Positions 8,932 through 18,670 are shown, counted from the first letter of the stretch. The stretch is 64,000 nt of DNA from Pseudohalioglobus sediminis (GCF_008370495.1 NZ_VTUX01000004.1:248001-312000); one strand, 5' to 3'. Notes: generated from the letters alone by a model not told the origin. Numbers and translations: made by a program.

Positions 8932-9315
8932 TGGCACTGCATTCTCGATGATGCGTACAAGGCGACCGGCCACGTCCGCGTCCGCGGCCGCGCTGTTGCG
9001 GTCACGGGAACGTTCGGCGCCATCACCCGGATCTGAAGACCAGCGCGTTGGGGGCATGGAGAAGGGCAGTTGCCTGGCGTCGAGAGCCAAAATTCCCCAG
9101 CCTGAAGGCGTTCAGCAGTCGGTCCCATGGAAGGGCTACAGGCCAAATGTATATTAAAACAATGAGTTAGCTACTCTGCACCTCTCCATTTGATACACGT
9201 CAATATACCCGCTTTTTGAGTATGGTTAATTGGTAATTAGAGATAGCGCTCTAAGGGTTTGGGTAAGTACGGGAGTGCCATCGGCAGAGTTGAGCTGTTA
9301 AGGAGAGGGGACGAT
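8932..9315. other. Intergenic stretch, mostly featureless
   Basis: I find no supported gene here. The first half is very GC-rich (CG-dense around 8970-9010) and the second half AT-rich. A 6-bp perfect inverted repeat, TTAGAG-ATAGCG-CTCTAA, at 9237-9254 precedes the lipoprotein gene and could be an operator, but nothing else supports that. Confidence 0.4.
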
Positions 9316-10670
9316 ATGTGTCGAAGTATCTTGCTGATGTTGGGCGCTGGCCTGCTGAGCAGCTGCTTTTTTGTCGAAGTCAGGGGGCCCGTGGTAGGCG
9401 CAATCGTTACCGTAGAAGAATGGAACTACCGCTTCGAGGAGATGGAGACCCTGGGCTTTTCCGAAAAGACCTTGGGCCCGGTGCAACTGGAGGCCGAACT
9501 CGGTTCTGATACCTGGCAGAGTTGGCGGGCGAAGACACAGCTTGCGTTTATGGGGGGGACTGAACTCCCCGAGGATGTCGTGATCAGGCCGAAGAAGCTT
9601 TATGTTATCAGGAGCGGCCCCACGTGCCTGCAAGATGAGTGCCTGGTCAAAGGCATGGATTACGATCCCTACGGCAATAAGACCCTGGCGGATACGCCTA
9701 TCACTGTCGATGGCCAGATGTTTGCGTTTGCCACCGGTGAACAGATTCTACAGCAGTCTGTCAGGGTCTCGCCGCTTACCACCGCGCTGTATCACTACGC
9801 AGAGCATTTCACTGCGAACAACTTCATCATCGATGAACTCAACGCCATCGCCCCAAAATTCGTTTCCGATATGGATAAAAATGGGCTGGTCGATTACGCC
9901 GATGTGCTCAAGTGGTCCAGGCAGCGCCACGAAAAACAATACCGTGGAGACATACGCAAGCTCGATGTCCTGGCCGAAAAAATCAGGGATAAAGATGACT
10001 ATTTTTATCGCGAGAGCTGGACAGAGATCGTTGGCTCCGAGGGTGCTAGGCAGCTAATGGGCCAGGACTATGTCGGCAGTCTCGATGGCTTCGATGGTTA
10101 TCGCCTGGCGGATGGGAAAATTAACAGGTCGGATGGTGTCCCCAATCCCCAGGCCAGGTCAAGGCGCTTTGGCTGGGCGAGGCATCAACGGGCCGGAAAA
10201 TATACAGTATCGAGTGGTGGGGTTATTACAAGCTGGAGGATCTCCCGGAAGCCAAAAAAAGCGCGCTCTTTTGGCTGAGTCTGTACACGGGGCACGATTC
10301 CGGTGTGCCAGATTCGAAAATACTGCAGAGAAAAGTTAAGGCCAACCTCGCTCCCAACCCGGACGACCCCTACAGTGAGCTGCGTCTCACCTCGGAGTAT
10401 TCCGACTATGATGGCAGGTTGGTTTACAGATATAACGCGGTGTTGAGAGAACCCTTGTTGGTGCCGCCCGATGCCAGGTGGCTCTCGATCGCGCAGATCG
10501 ATCCGGAGACGAATCGACCCGACCCGGGATTTGTCCTTCTCGCGTCACGGGGGGGAGATGCCAAACTCTCATTTTCGACCCAGTACGGGTGGATGACCCC
10601 TTCGTACAATAATCCCCGGCGACCTGAGCTCAGGGGGTATATTCGCGTCAAAGGTATCGAGGTCGAATGA
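9316..10670 (+). pseudogene. Lipoprotein gene with a single frameshift
   Basis: From ATG 9316 (AGGAGAGGGG upstream) the protein has a lipoprotein signal with lipobox LLSSC, then an acidic domain of unknown family and an EF-hand-like SDMDKNGLVDYAD segment. At 10147-10150 a run of four C's marks a frame change. Adding one C joins the frame to a downstream frame that reads smoothly (LWLGEAS, YSIEWWGYY, ... GYIRVKGIEVE) to the stop at 10670. Without the shift the first frame ends at 10278 in Arg-rich nonsense. Either a recent one-base deletion or a sequencing error is likely; a programmed shift is possible but unsupported. Restored length would be about 450 residues. Confidence 0.65.
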
Positions 10671-10774
10671 TCTGCAAATAATGATCTCAGGAATATCTGC
10701 AGGTGCTGCTCTTATATCCACGTGACTTGGATACGATCTTCATGAAGGAGCTCAGTTTTTAGGTATAAGCGACC

Positions 10775-10912
10775 TTAATCTTCGAAGTCCATAGTGATGA
10801 CGCAGTCATAAATAGAGACGTCTTCATCCAGCAGCCTGACGCTGGAGTACTCCGTCAACGGCTGCCATCTTCGATGGTTGGCGTTATTGCCGTTTGGATT
10901 GATCGAGAGCAT
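10775..10912 (-). CDS. Possible 45-residue protein
   Basis: A short ORF on the minus strand reads MLSINPNGNNANHRRW through DYSIYDCVITMDFED-like sequence (exact end VITMDFED) and stops at 10775. Codon use looks normal and the product is acidic at its end. The ribosome-binding site (GGAAAA) is weak. It is divergent from the alarmone hydrolase gene 88 bp away. No family recognised. Confidence 0.35.
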   Translation of the reverse strand: MLSINPNGNNANHRRWQPLTEYSSVRLLDEDVSIYDCVITMDFED

Positions 10913-10999
10913 ATTTGCTTTTCCGTATTATTGGATGCCTGCACTTCGAGGCCCGCCTGTTTACGCGTAATGGAAATTGGAACAATAGGAGGATAGCAA

Positions 11000-11545
11000 T
11001 TGGAGAACATATCACTGCTTCTGAAAGCCCTGCATTTCGCTGCAGATAAACACCGCGACCAAAGGAGAAAGGATTCAAATGCATCCCCTTACATAAATCA
11101 CCCGATATATGTCGCACAGATCCTTGCTGAAGTTGGTGGCATAGATGATCTAGAAGTATTGGCTGCAGCGATCCTTCATGACACGGTGGAGGACACAGAG
11201 ACAGAGGCTGCTGACATTGAGCGTGAATTTGGCCAAAGGGTTGCGAGCATTGTCGCTGAGGTAACTGATGACAAGGCTTTGGATAAGTCGGAGCGAAAGC
11301 GTCTTCAGGTTGAACACGCAAGCCATATGTCTGCGGAAGGCGCATTGGTAAAGATCGCCGACAAAATAGCCAATATTCGGGATGTGTCCGGTAATCCGCC
11401 TGCTAACTGGGATCATGCGAGGAGGGTGGAGTACATCGATTGGGCAGAGCAGGTAGTGTGTAATTGCCCTAAGGTTAATTCTGCGCTGGAGCGCTGCTTC
11501 TCCGATTCACTGACTTCCGCCCGCGAGGTGTTCAGGAGTGCATAG
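11000..11545 (+). CDS. MESH1-like small alarmone hydrolase (HD domain)
   Basis: A stand-alone HD-domain protein of 181 residues, the size of metazoan MESH1 and bacterial small alarmone hydrolases. These remove the 3'-pyrophosphate from (p)ppGpp. Motifs include HRDQRRKD, PYINHPIYVA, the metal-binding HDTVEDTETE and LVKIADKIANIRD. There is no synthetase, TGS or ACT domain, so it is not a full RelA/SpoT. The start codon is TTG at 11000 with a strong AGGAGG eight bases upstream, and no ATG fits. Some family members act as antitoxins to toxic synthetases, but none is visible here. NADPH is a reported alternative substrate of metazoan MESH1. Confidence 0.85.
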   Translation: MENISLLLKALHFAADKHRDQRRKDSNASPYINHPIYVAQILAEVGGIDDLEVLAAAILHDTVEDTETEAADIEREFGQRVASIVAEVTDDKALDKSERKRLQVEHASHMSAEGALVKIADKIANIRDVSGNPPANWDHARRVEYIDWAEQVVCNCPKVNSALERCFSDSLTSAREVFRSA

Positions 11546-12119
11546 TGCGCTCCAGGCACCCAGCGACTCCGGCCTATGAATCTGACCTGCCCACGCGACC
11601 TGTGCCAGCATTAACTTGAAAGCGTCATCGATTCTGGCTCTGCTACGTTCTCCGCGTTGATCCAGTTGGTTTCCGACTTTCCTGTCTGTGGAATCGGTTG
11701 GCCGACAAACTTCGCAGCTGTGGCGTTGCTTGCCGGGAACTGTTTCCTGATTCCATCCATGTCACAGAGCAATCTGCGAATTTCGTGGCGCAGCAATCGC
11801 ACGAGGCAACCAAGGTCCGGGAATGAGGGATGCGTAAGCTCAAGTCGATCAGGCATGCTCAGACATTCGTGACTGCACACGCTGCCGTATCGAATCTGTT
11901 CCAATCAGGAAGGCACCTGGTTCGTGCTTAGCACTAACGTGATCTGAGCGTAAGTGCGTTCGCTGAATGGAGTAAGGCAGGTGCTTGAAACCCGGATGTT
12001 GGATTTTCTCCATCTGCCCCAGTCAACTTGACGATCTCGGTCGAGATATTGCGCGCGTATGAGGGCCCATAGGAGCGGGTTCAGTGCCAGACTATTGAAT
12101 AAGGCCGCCCCTCGTCCCG
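11546..12119. other. Gap with a doubtful ORF (11611-11904, minus)
   Basis: A minus-strand frame at 11611-11904 (97 codons) contains a protein-like stretch (PDLGCLVRLLRHEIRRLLCDMDG), but it lacks a clear ribosome-binding site and its tail looks random. It may be the remnant of an accessory gene. A short stretch at 11566-11592 (CACCCAGCGACTCC ...) resembles the right end of the ~200-bp repeat family found at 19.9, 29.8 and 35.0 kb. Nothing else is supported up to the porin stop at 12120. Confidence 0.25.
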
Positions 12120-13823
12120 TCATTCTAGAACCAGCATGAGTCGCGCATTCATACCCTGGCTGATACCCTCGTCGCCGAAACGGTCCAGACTGATGTAGCG
12201 GTAATTGAGGTTGACGTTGAAGTAGGGGCTTAGCCACCAGTTCACGCCCAGCGACCAGATGTCCATCTCCCCCGCATCGCCCACCTCCGGGCCCGGCACT
12301 TCGCTCAGGTCGAGGTGGCTGAAACGGGCGCCAATTTCCCAGGCTCCCCAGCCGTTCTGGTCCACGGTCGCTGCAATCGGGATGCCCTTGAACAGGCCGG
12401 TGCGCCAGTTGTAGGGCCGGACTTCCCCGGTCAATATCCACGAGGCAGTGACGTGGTAGCCGTCCAGAGTCGGGTCGCCATAGGCATCGGATTCCAGGTC
12501 CATTTGCAGGTATTCGCTGTGTAACCAGAACGGCCCGGAACGCATTGACGCCTCCAGCGACCAGGTATCGATTCCCTCGACATCCAGCAGGCCGGTCTCC
12601 ACGAAGTTCGGCGCGTTGTTGAACTCCGGTACAGTACGCAGGAACCCGGGCTCCCTGGCACTGGAGTGGCGCGCACCGGCACCCAGGTGCAACAGGGAGT
12701 TTTCGTTTTTGGACACCAGGGGGACCCAGGTCAACCGGCCTACGAGCTGTGAACTGTTGTCGCCGGGTGAACTGGGCTGATCCTTGTCCAGCCAGTTGTT
12801 GAACACGCCGCCTGCGAAGGTCGCACGATCACCAGGGAGCGTGCCCGAGAAGACGGCTCCGATGTTGCGCGAAGGCAGCAGTGCATCAGAAACGGCCGCG
12901 CGCTCTTGCATGGGTAGGTTGGTCATCGGCATCAGTCTTTCCATAGAGATCGGTTCCTTCTGCTTGCCGATACTGAACCCGGCGCTCTGCCAAAGGGGAA
13001 TATCGAGCCTCAGGTCGAACAGGGTGAAATCATCCGAGTCGACCTGGTCGAAGCCCTTGTCAAACGCGTGGGTGGCTCCCGCGATCACCCAGACCCAGGG
13101 CTGTTCGAAGTTGAACGTGCCTACGGCGCCGAAGCGCAATGCGCGAATCTCACCGCCTTCAAACGCGGTCAGATCACCCACCTGGTCCATGCTGTTCCGG
13201 TCCTGGTCCAGCCAGCGCTGCCGGTCCAGCACCACCGCACCTGAAAAAAGCCCCGACACGTACTTGCCGTCGTAGCGGTTCCAGCGGCTCTTGTCCTGGT
13301 AGTTCAACGGCACTGCCAGTGGCGGGGGCGTATAGGCGAGCCAGCCCTGCTGCTTGCCCTCGTCGACACTTCCCCGACTGGTCGGAGAGTAGTTGTTCTT
13401 GAGCACTTCGCCCTGATGGATGGCAAACCTGGCATGGGTCCTGGTGTCGAGCAGAAGTTCGACGTTTTCCCGAGGGTCTCCGTCCAGGATCAGGAAGCTC
13501 GCGGGCTCACCCAGTGAGAGCGTACCCAGTACAACGCCTCCGGCGATGTCGTAGCTTGAATCGATTTTCTGGCTCGAGACCGCGTCCTGGGTAACGAGCT
13601 CCAGTTTGCCGTCTTCAATCAAAAGGTTGACCGTGACCGTAGCGCCAGCGTCGGCTGGTTCGATGAGACCGACGTTTCTCAGCAGAATCCTCTGTGCCTC
13701 CGCGGCATGGATCGGCAATGGCGCAAAGGCCTGTGCGCTCAGCGCGAAAGCCATGGCCAGCCTCAGTAGTCGGCTCGCCCGCCACCAACAAACCCCATGG
13801 TCATCTATGCCGCCAGCCTTCAC
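12120..13823 (-). CDS. OprO/OprP-like porin fused to a barrel-less amidohydrolase composite domain
   Basis: A 567-residue outer-membrane protein. After a signal peptide (ending near PIHAAEA) comes a ~110-residue domain. Its first part (RILLRNVGLIEPAD, LLIEDGKLELV) matches the N-terminal strands of amidohydrolases. Its second part (LGEPASFLILDGDPREN, ARFAIHQGEVLKN) matches their C-terminal strands. Between them the catalytic TIM barrel is missing and only a short linker remains. From about residue 160 it is a beta-barrel with aromatic and Gly-rich strands typical of phosphate-selective porin O/P proteins, ending in the outer-membrane LMLVLE strand. GTG start at 13823 overlaps the oprB-like stop by 4 bp, so translation is coupled. 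The substrate is unknown. Confidence 0.75.
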   Translation of the reverse strand: MKAGGIDDHGVCWWRASRLLRLAMAFALSAQAFAPLPIHAAEAQRILLRNVGLIEPADAGATVTVNLLIEDGKLELVTQDAVSSQKIDSSYDIAGGVVLGTLSLGEPASFLILDGDPRENVELLLDTRTHARFAIHQGEVLKNNYSPTSRGSVDEGKQQGWLAYTPPPLAVPLNYQDKSRWNRYDGKYVSGLFSGAVVLDRQRWLDQDRNSMDQVGDLTAFEGGEIRALRFGAVGTFNFEQPWVWVIAGATHAFDKGFDQVDSDDFTLFDLRLDIPLWQSAGFSIGKQKEPISMERLMPMTNLPMQERAAVSDALLPSRNIGAVFSGTLPGDRATFAGGVFNNWLDKDQPSSPGDNSSQLVGRLTWVPLVSKNENSLLHLGAGARHSSAREPGFLRTVPEFNNAPNFVETGLLDVEGIDTWSLEASMRSGPFWLHSEYLQMDLESDAYGDPTLDGYHVTASWILTGEVRPYNWRTGLFKGIPIAATVDQNGWGAWEIGARFSHLDLSEVPGPEVGDAGEMDIWSLGVNWWLSPYFNVNLNYRYISLDRFGDEGISQGMNARLMLVLE

Positions 13824-15097
13824 AGGGCGAACCGGGCGCGCAGTGACCAGACCGATATGCTGCTTTCGTCTGGATTGAGGGCCGGATCCTTGAGGTACTG
13901 GTAGTCCAGCGTCAGGGCGACCTGCTGGGTGAGTTGCCAGCGATAGAACAGTTCCAGCGTGTACTGGTCGTCCAGTCCGGGGCCGAAAGAATTCTCGTTG
14001 ACTTCACCCCAGTTGAAGGCAGCACCAATCAAATCTCCGGGTGCCTGAGTGGTAGGGTCCGGCCGATAGCCCAAGCCGACACTGACGCTCTTCTCAAGCA
14101 GAGACCCGCTGTCGTCCGTATAGCCGGCGCGCACAAAAGGCATGAACCGGTCGTCGTAATAGCGCGACCAGGAGAAGTTGGCGCCCCAACCGCTGGGGGC
14201 TCCCACCTCTTCTCGTGCATCGACATGCCACAAGGTCAGGTGCACGTTGTCCAAGGCAATCTTTGAGTGAGTTGAGGTGTGCCCGATCTCGATACTGCTG
14301 AAGTATTCGTTGTCGCCAAAAAAGGTGTCGAAGCCGTCGCTTATCTCGGTGGGATCGCCGTTACGATCAACCACGCTGCCAACCAGGTAGACGTTGTTGT
14401 CGAAGATATGCCCGGCCGCAACACCGAGGCTGGCATCGTTCGGCAGGTCGGTAGCGGCAGAGCCGGTGGAGAACGCCAGGTTCATAAAGTGCAGCCAGGG
14501 GCTGGCGAGCCCATAGACATCTACAAAGTCGGTCGCGTCCAGGAAGCCACCCAGCAGGACCGTGCGGCCGTTGTTCAGGCTCTGGCGCCAGTAAAGGTTG
14601 GTCCAGCGCGTGCCCTGGTCGCTGAAAGGCGGCTCGGTCAGCCCGGCGTAGCCCACGTTCCCCAGGTAGAAGTCGCTGGGCGCCGGCTCACCATAGGCAT
14701 GGCGGTGCTCGATCTTGTACACCAGGGCGCCGGAGTTGCCCTGCCCGTCACCGGTCAGGTTCCAACGCCCGTACACGCGCACCATCCCACCACTGGCGGC
14801 ATCATCCGCACCATTCAGCACATCGCTGGCGTGGACGGTGACGGCGGAGTAGTCGCCACCAATGCTGAACCCGTAGTCCTCTTCCAACCCGGCCTGCCAG
14901 CTCTGCACGGGTGCGAAGATCTCGGTTTCCAGGAGGCCGCCACGGTCGGTGCGATCCGTTTCAATAACTCGCTCTACCGAATCGGGACCGCCAAACTGTG
15001 GCGAGGGCTGAGCCTCCTCGTCCTGGGCATAGGCCCCAAAGGAAAGTCCCAGGATTAAGGGAAACGCGGCCAGGCGCTGCTCAAACTGCTGCATCAT
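13820..15097 (-). CDS. Carbohydrate-selective porin, OprB family
   Basis: 425-residue outer-membrane porin with signal peptide (LSFGAYAQ cleavage region). The N-terminal segment SWQAGLEEDYGFSIGGDYSAV is followed by repeated amphipathic strands and family-like blocks (RVYGRWNLTGDG, DATDFVDVYGLASPW, WHVDAREEVGAPSGWG). The C-terminus is an outer-membrane sorting strand ending RARFAL. It sits between an unknown barrel protein and the OprP-like fusion and overlaps the latter by 4 bp. Family members pass sugars or other small solutes. The partner amidohydrolase suggests a non-sugar substrate is possible. Confidence 0.82.
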   Translation of the reverse strand: MMQQFEQRLAAFPLILGLSFGAYAQDEEAQPSPQFGGPDSVERVIETDRTDRGGLLETEIFAPVQSWQAGLEEDYGFSIGGDYSAVTVHASDVLNGADDAASGGMVRVYGRWNLTGDGQGNSGALVYKIEHRHAYGEPAPSDFYLGNVGYAGLTEPPFSDQGTRWTNLYWRQSLNNGRTVLLGGFLDATDFVDVYGLASPWLHFMNLAFSTGSAATDLPNDASLGVAAGHIFDNNVYLVGSVVDRNGDPTEISDGFDTFFGDNEYFSSIEIGHTSTHSKIALDNVHLTLWHVDAREEVGAPSGWGANFSWSRYYDDRFMPFVRAGYTDDSGSLLEKSVSVGLGYRPDPTTQAPGDLIGAAFNWGEVNENSFGPGLDDQYTLELFYRWQLTQQVALTLDYQYLKDPALNPDESSISVWSLRARFAL

Positions 15098-15225
15098 TTT
15101 CGAATATCTCCGCGGGTGCTCACGGCACCATTAGTTCAAAAGCACGACTGTCATCCGATGCAGCCTGCAAAACCGTCAGTCCAAAGAACACAAACAAGAA
15201 ACAACGGAAGTAAAACCAGGGACAG

Positions 15226-16440
15226 TTACCTGAGCATCCTTGCAAAGATATTTTCTACCACCGGCGCCACATTGATACCGAACATCCACTTGGGCCCGAA
15301 GGCGTCTGCCTGGTCGACGAAGTAATTCACCTCGACGCCCAGCTTCCAAGGACGACCGTTCCAGATGACTGTCTTGCCCACAGTCAGGTTTAGCGGCAAG
15401 GTCCATTGGCTGTTCTCGTGGTCGTAGCTCATGATTGGGGCGCTGGCCACGTTCCAACCGCCACCCGGAAGATAAGTGGCAAAGGCATTAACCGTGGTGA
15501 GGCTGACATCGGCATCGCCGGAGCCTGCGACGTCGGTCTGATAAGTGACCAGCGCGCCCAGCACGTACTTACTGGTAAGCTTGCCAATCAGGAACTCCGG
15601 CCCGAGGCTCCAGCGGTCCGGGCCGAGTTCGTCCTCGGTTGCGGTGGGCAGGGTAGCGACGACACCCGCAGCCCACAAAAGTCCGCTTTCCGTGGTGCGG
15701 CCATAGGCAAGATCAAACGCAATGTCACCGAGACCGCTGGTGGAATCGAACTCGCCCTCGAGCGGATCGAAATAGGGCTGGTCGAGAATAATGGGCACGG
15801 CAGGTCGGAAAAACACCGTGGCCCCGTTGTCCAGCGGAAACGGAAATGCCGGCTGGTACAGGAGCAGGCTGCTGCTTTCGTCGTCCCCGCCGGGCAGGTC
15901 GCCGTCAAAGGTCCGGTACTGAAACTTGAAGGTCTGGCTGGCGAGCGGCGTGTTGGGATTGGCCAGCGACTTGGCCAGCTCCTCCGCCGAAGGCTCGGCA
16001 GCGCCGCCGGCGCCAGTGTTCCGGGCCGCGACTGCCATGGTTTGACCCGTTATTACCGTAAATTCCGCCGACTCCCCGGTGGCTTCATTGAAAGCCCGGA
16101 AGAGATTCGGCTGATCGGCAGCCTTCTCGATGCGGACGCACTGTTCCGCTTTGCCGACCGTGATGCAGATTCGATCGTTGCGAATTACCCAGGTTCGCTT
16201 GAAGGTATCACCCCAGGCCTCCAGCGTGCCGGTGCCGTCTGCGTTGTAATGGCCGGTGGCCTTCACGTTACCTCGTAACGTGCCCTGGAGTACGGTATCC
16301 GACACGAGGCTACGCAAGTTCTCCTCTCCGGTATAGGGCTGCCAATCCTGGGCACGCACACCGGTCGAAAAACCCGATGCCAGCGCAACCGCGACGATCA
16401 GTAATATTTTGCATACTCGGTATTGCAGTATCGATAACAA
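15226..16440 (-). CDS. Predicted outer-membrane beta-barrel protein (transporter-like)
   Basis: After a signal peptide ([22 protein letters not shown] region) comes a small domain of ~100 residues ([23 protein letters not shown], with a Cys pair in [11 protein letters not shown]). A ~260-residue beta-barrel follows, resembling MetA/phenol-degradation-type outer-membrane proteins ([42 protein letters not shown]). The frame is open to 16593 but would overlap the upstream gene. A TTG at 16440 with AGAGG eight bases before it gives a sensible 404-residue protein. It is in the same leftward cluster as the OprB and OprP-like porins. Confidence 0.65.
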   Translation of the reverse strand: MLSILQYRVCKILLIVAVALASGFSTGVRAQDWQPYTGEENLRSLVSDTVLQGTLRGNVKATGHYNADGTGTLEAWGDTFKRTWVIRNDRICITVGKAEQCVRIEKAADQPNLFRAFNEATGESAEFTVITGQTMAVAARNTGAGGAAEPSAEELAKSLANPNTPLASQTFKFQYRTFDGDLPGGDDESSSLLLYQPAFPFPLDNGATVFFRPAVPIILDQPYFDPLEGEFDSTSGLGDIAFDLAYGRTTESGLLWAAGVVATLPTATEDELGPDRWSLGPEFLIGKLTSKYVLGALVTYQTDVAGSGDADVSLTTVNAFATYLPGGGWNVASAPIMSYDHENSQWTLPLNLTVGKTVIWNGRPWKLGVEVNYFVDQADAFGPKWMFGINVAPVVENIFARMLR

Positions 16441-16502
16441 AGAATGCGCCTCTTGTTCTTTTATCTCTGAGATCAGGTCTGTTGAATTTATGAATCGGGT
16501 AA

Positions 16503-17225
16503 TTAACGATGTTCGCTGTCTACTGTTGGCGTTTGAGCCGGCAGATTTCCCGTTGTTGTGACCTCGGAAACGTCCATCTTCCAGCGGCTCCACATCGGTG
16601 TCGATCCATCGGCAGAGGGGATGGTGTGCTGCGCCTCTTCAACAGATAGTCGCCCGCGCAGTGCGGCGGCAATGCACGGCCCTATTGGATCGGGCATCTT
16701 TTCTATCACTAGAAGAACGACCTGGTTGGGTGGCGGCGCCGGCAAATGCATGCAGACGCCTCTGCTGGGCACCAAGTAGGTAACCGACTCGCCGGTATCC
16801 AGAGATGTCGCGTTGAGAAGGTAGCCGGTAATTTCCACCTGATGGCCCTCGAGCTCGCTATTGGTGGCCAATGCCGCGTGCCGCCGCCTCGCTGCAACCA
16901 CGGCTCGCTGCGCGAGGATCCAGTTTGCGTCAAGTCCTTCCGATCGAAGATCTTCTGCAATTGCAGCCGCCCTTTGTTGCAGATTCTCTTCTTCCTCGGC
17001 AGTCATTTCACCGGAAATCAGTGATTGCTGTATTCTGGCGAGCGTCATCAACTTCAGCATTTGAGGCTGGGTCAGGTCACGATAAGGGTCCTCGTAAACC
17101 TGTGCTTCAGTGTCCATCAGCATCTGCCAGGACACTGGAGTAGCGGGCTGCACAGCAGAGGAAGCCGCCAGCAGCAATGTAACTACAGTGGCGCGAGCGA
17201 GCAGATCTACCAGGGGACTTGACAT
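16503..17225 (-). CDS. DUF3299 domain protein
   Basis: 240-residue exported protein with an N-terminal hydrophobic segment ([15 protein letters not shown]). A charged helical middle (residues ~60-105) is followed by the DUF3299 signature: [15 protein letters not shown], then [23 protein letters not shown]. Proteins of this domain family are usually periplasmic and found beside transport or lipoprotein genes; their function is not established. It lies between the amidohydrolase and the first barrel protein, all leftward, 62 bp from the latter. Confidence 0.72.
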   Translation of the reverse strand: MSSPLVDLLARATVVTLLLAASSAVQPATPVSWQMLMDTEAQVYEDPYRDLTQPQMLKLMTLARIQQSLISGEMTAEEEENLQQRAAAIAEDLRSEGLDANWILAQRAVVAARRRHAALATNSELEGHQVEITGYLLNATSLDTGESVTYLVPSRGVCMHLPAPPPNQVVLLVIEKMPDPIGPCIAAALRGRLSVEEAQHTIPSADGSTPMWSRWKMDVSEVTTTGNLPAQTPTVDSEHR

Positions 17226-17256
17226 ACCGAATGCTTGCTACTGTTCGCCAGTGTAT

Positions 17257-17276
17257 GAGCCCCGGAAGTGGGGCTC
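17257..17276 (-). terminator. Hairpin between amidohydrolase and DUF3299 genes
   Basis: A 7-bp perfect stem GAGCCCC/GGGGCTC with a 6-nt loop lies in the 65-bp gap between the two leftward genes. It lacks a T-run. It could lower expression of the downstream porins relative to the amidohydrolase or stabilise a processed 3' end. Confidence 0.35.
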
Positions 17277-17290
17277 ACTCTTGCATTCAC

Positions 17291-18670
17291 TCAGTTCAGC
17301 GTGTTCTTGTAGATCACGCCGTCTTTCATGATTAAACGGATTGTTTCAGGGCTCTCCGGTCGGGGTTCTGCGTCGAACCACTTGTCCCCGGTTCCCACCA
17401 CGGAGAAATCCTCCAGCGGGTTGCCGTCGATCAACAGAATATCCGCATAGGCGCCTTCCTCGATCACGCCTAGCTTTCCTTCCCGGTAGGGGTTCATGAA
17501 ATCGCCAGACAGTGCCACAAGCTCTCCGCCTACTGAAGTCATGGTAACCAGCGAGGCATAGGGGCCGAAGAACTCATTATTCAGGTGTTTTTCGTAGGCG
17601 ATCTGAATATTGCAGGCTCCTACCGAGCCGACACAATCAGTCTGGAATGCACGCTTGACCGGGCATTTTTTCATGTTTGGAATGTAGTCGGCGAAGGTCT
17701 TGGATGCCGACTTGGCCTTCTCCAAACTTGCTGGCACATTGGCAACCGCGGGGATGTCGAGAAGGCCAGGATCGAATGCGGTCAGGTTGGTGGTGATGAA
17801 CGCGCCTTTCTTGTTCATCAATTTGGCCACTTCACAATCGAAGGAAAAACCATGCTCGATTGACTTCACCCCGGCATTCAGTGCTTTCATCATGGCCTCT
17901 TTTCTATAGGAGTGAGCCATCACATAACTGCCGTATTCATTGGCAACCTGTACAGCTGCCTCGATTTCCGATTGAGAGCCGGCGATTAATTGCCAGGGGT
18001 CAAAGGCAGATACGACGCCGCCGGACTGCATATATTTCAGCTGGGTGGCACCCATGCGGAAATTGTTCCTGCCGTACTTTTGAACATCCGCAACGCTGTC
18101 GACTTCCTGTGCCATGTTCAGACGACCGAAATTCGTCGACTCGCCCACCGGTGCAGTGTAGTTTGCAAAGTCGGCGTGGCCACCGCGAGTACTAAGGAAC
18201 GCCGCTGAAGGATAGTAGCGGGGTCCTACGACATCTCCCGCATCAATTGCCCGCCGCAGGCCGCCGTTGCCACCTCCGGCATCTCGTACCGTGGTGAAGC
18301 CCTGCATCAGGTACATCTCGGCCATTCGCGTACCGTGAATGGCGAAGTCTTCCCAGGTGGTTCCCGATTCCATCGCAGGAAGGCTCGGCCCCATCAGCAT
18401 CAAATGAGCATGGGCTTCAATAAAACCCGGAAGCAGGGTACGGCCGCCGCCATTGATAACAGTAGCGCCCGGCGCTTCTATCGAACCTCTGGCGATGGTC
18501 TTGATCTTGTTGCCGTCAACAAGGACGCTGGCGTTTTCCATGCGTTTGTTGCTAACGCCATCGAATATGTGAACGTTGGTGAATAACACCTGTTCCGCAG
18601 CGGCCGGCAATACAAGCGTCATGCCCATGGCAAAACACGCCAGGATCTTGGTAATCAGTTTATGAAACAT
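17291..18670 (-). CDS. Exported amidohydrolase (imidazolonepropionase/prolidase-like)
   Basis: 459-residue metal-dependent hydrolase with a signal peptide (VLPAAAEQ). The composite domain strands VLFTNVHIFDG and SVLVDGNKIKTIA are followed by metal ligands in GFIEAHAHLM (HxH) and ATQLKYMQSGG (Lys in the carboxylated-Lys position). Then come MAHSYRKEAM, SIEHG and a late Asp in FQTDCVG, with C-terminal strands ADILLIDGNPLEDF and MKDGVIYKN. The full metal set appears present. Relatives hydrolyse cyclic amides, dipeptides or lactones in the periplasm. First gene of the leftward porin cluster; GGGGAAG precedes the ATG. Divergent from an AraC regulator. Confidence 0.85.
   Translation of the reverse strand: MFHKLITKILACFAMGMTLVLPAAAEQVLFTNVHIFDGVSNKRMENASVLVDGNKIKTIARGSIEAPGATVINGGGRTLLPGFIEAHAHLMLMGPSLPAMESGTTWEDFAIHGTRMAEMYLMQGFTTVRDAGGGNGGLRRAIDAGDVVGPRYYPSAAFLSTRGGHADFANYTAPVGESTNFGRLNMAQEVDSVADVQKYGRNNFRMGATQLKYMQSGGVVSAFDPWQLIAGSQSEIEAAVQVANEYGSYVMAHSYRKEAMMKALNAGVKSIEHGFSFDCEVAKLMNKKGAFITTNLTAFDPGLLDIPAVANVPASLEKAKSASKTFADYIPNMKKCPVKRAFQTDCVGSVGACNIQIAYEKHLNNEFFGPYASLVTMTSVGGELVALSGDFMNPYREGKLGVIEEGAYADILLIDGNPLEDFSVVGTGDKWFDAEPRPESPETIRLIMKDGVIYKNTLN

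Noticed and set aside
11905-12441. 178-codon minus-strand frame overlapping the porin 3' end
   Set aside because: It overlaps the porin in another frame over 320 bp, has low-complexity composition and no start signal.
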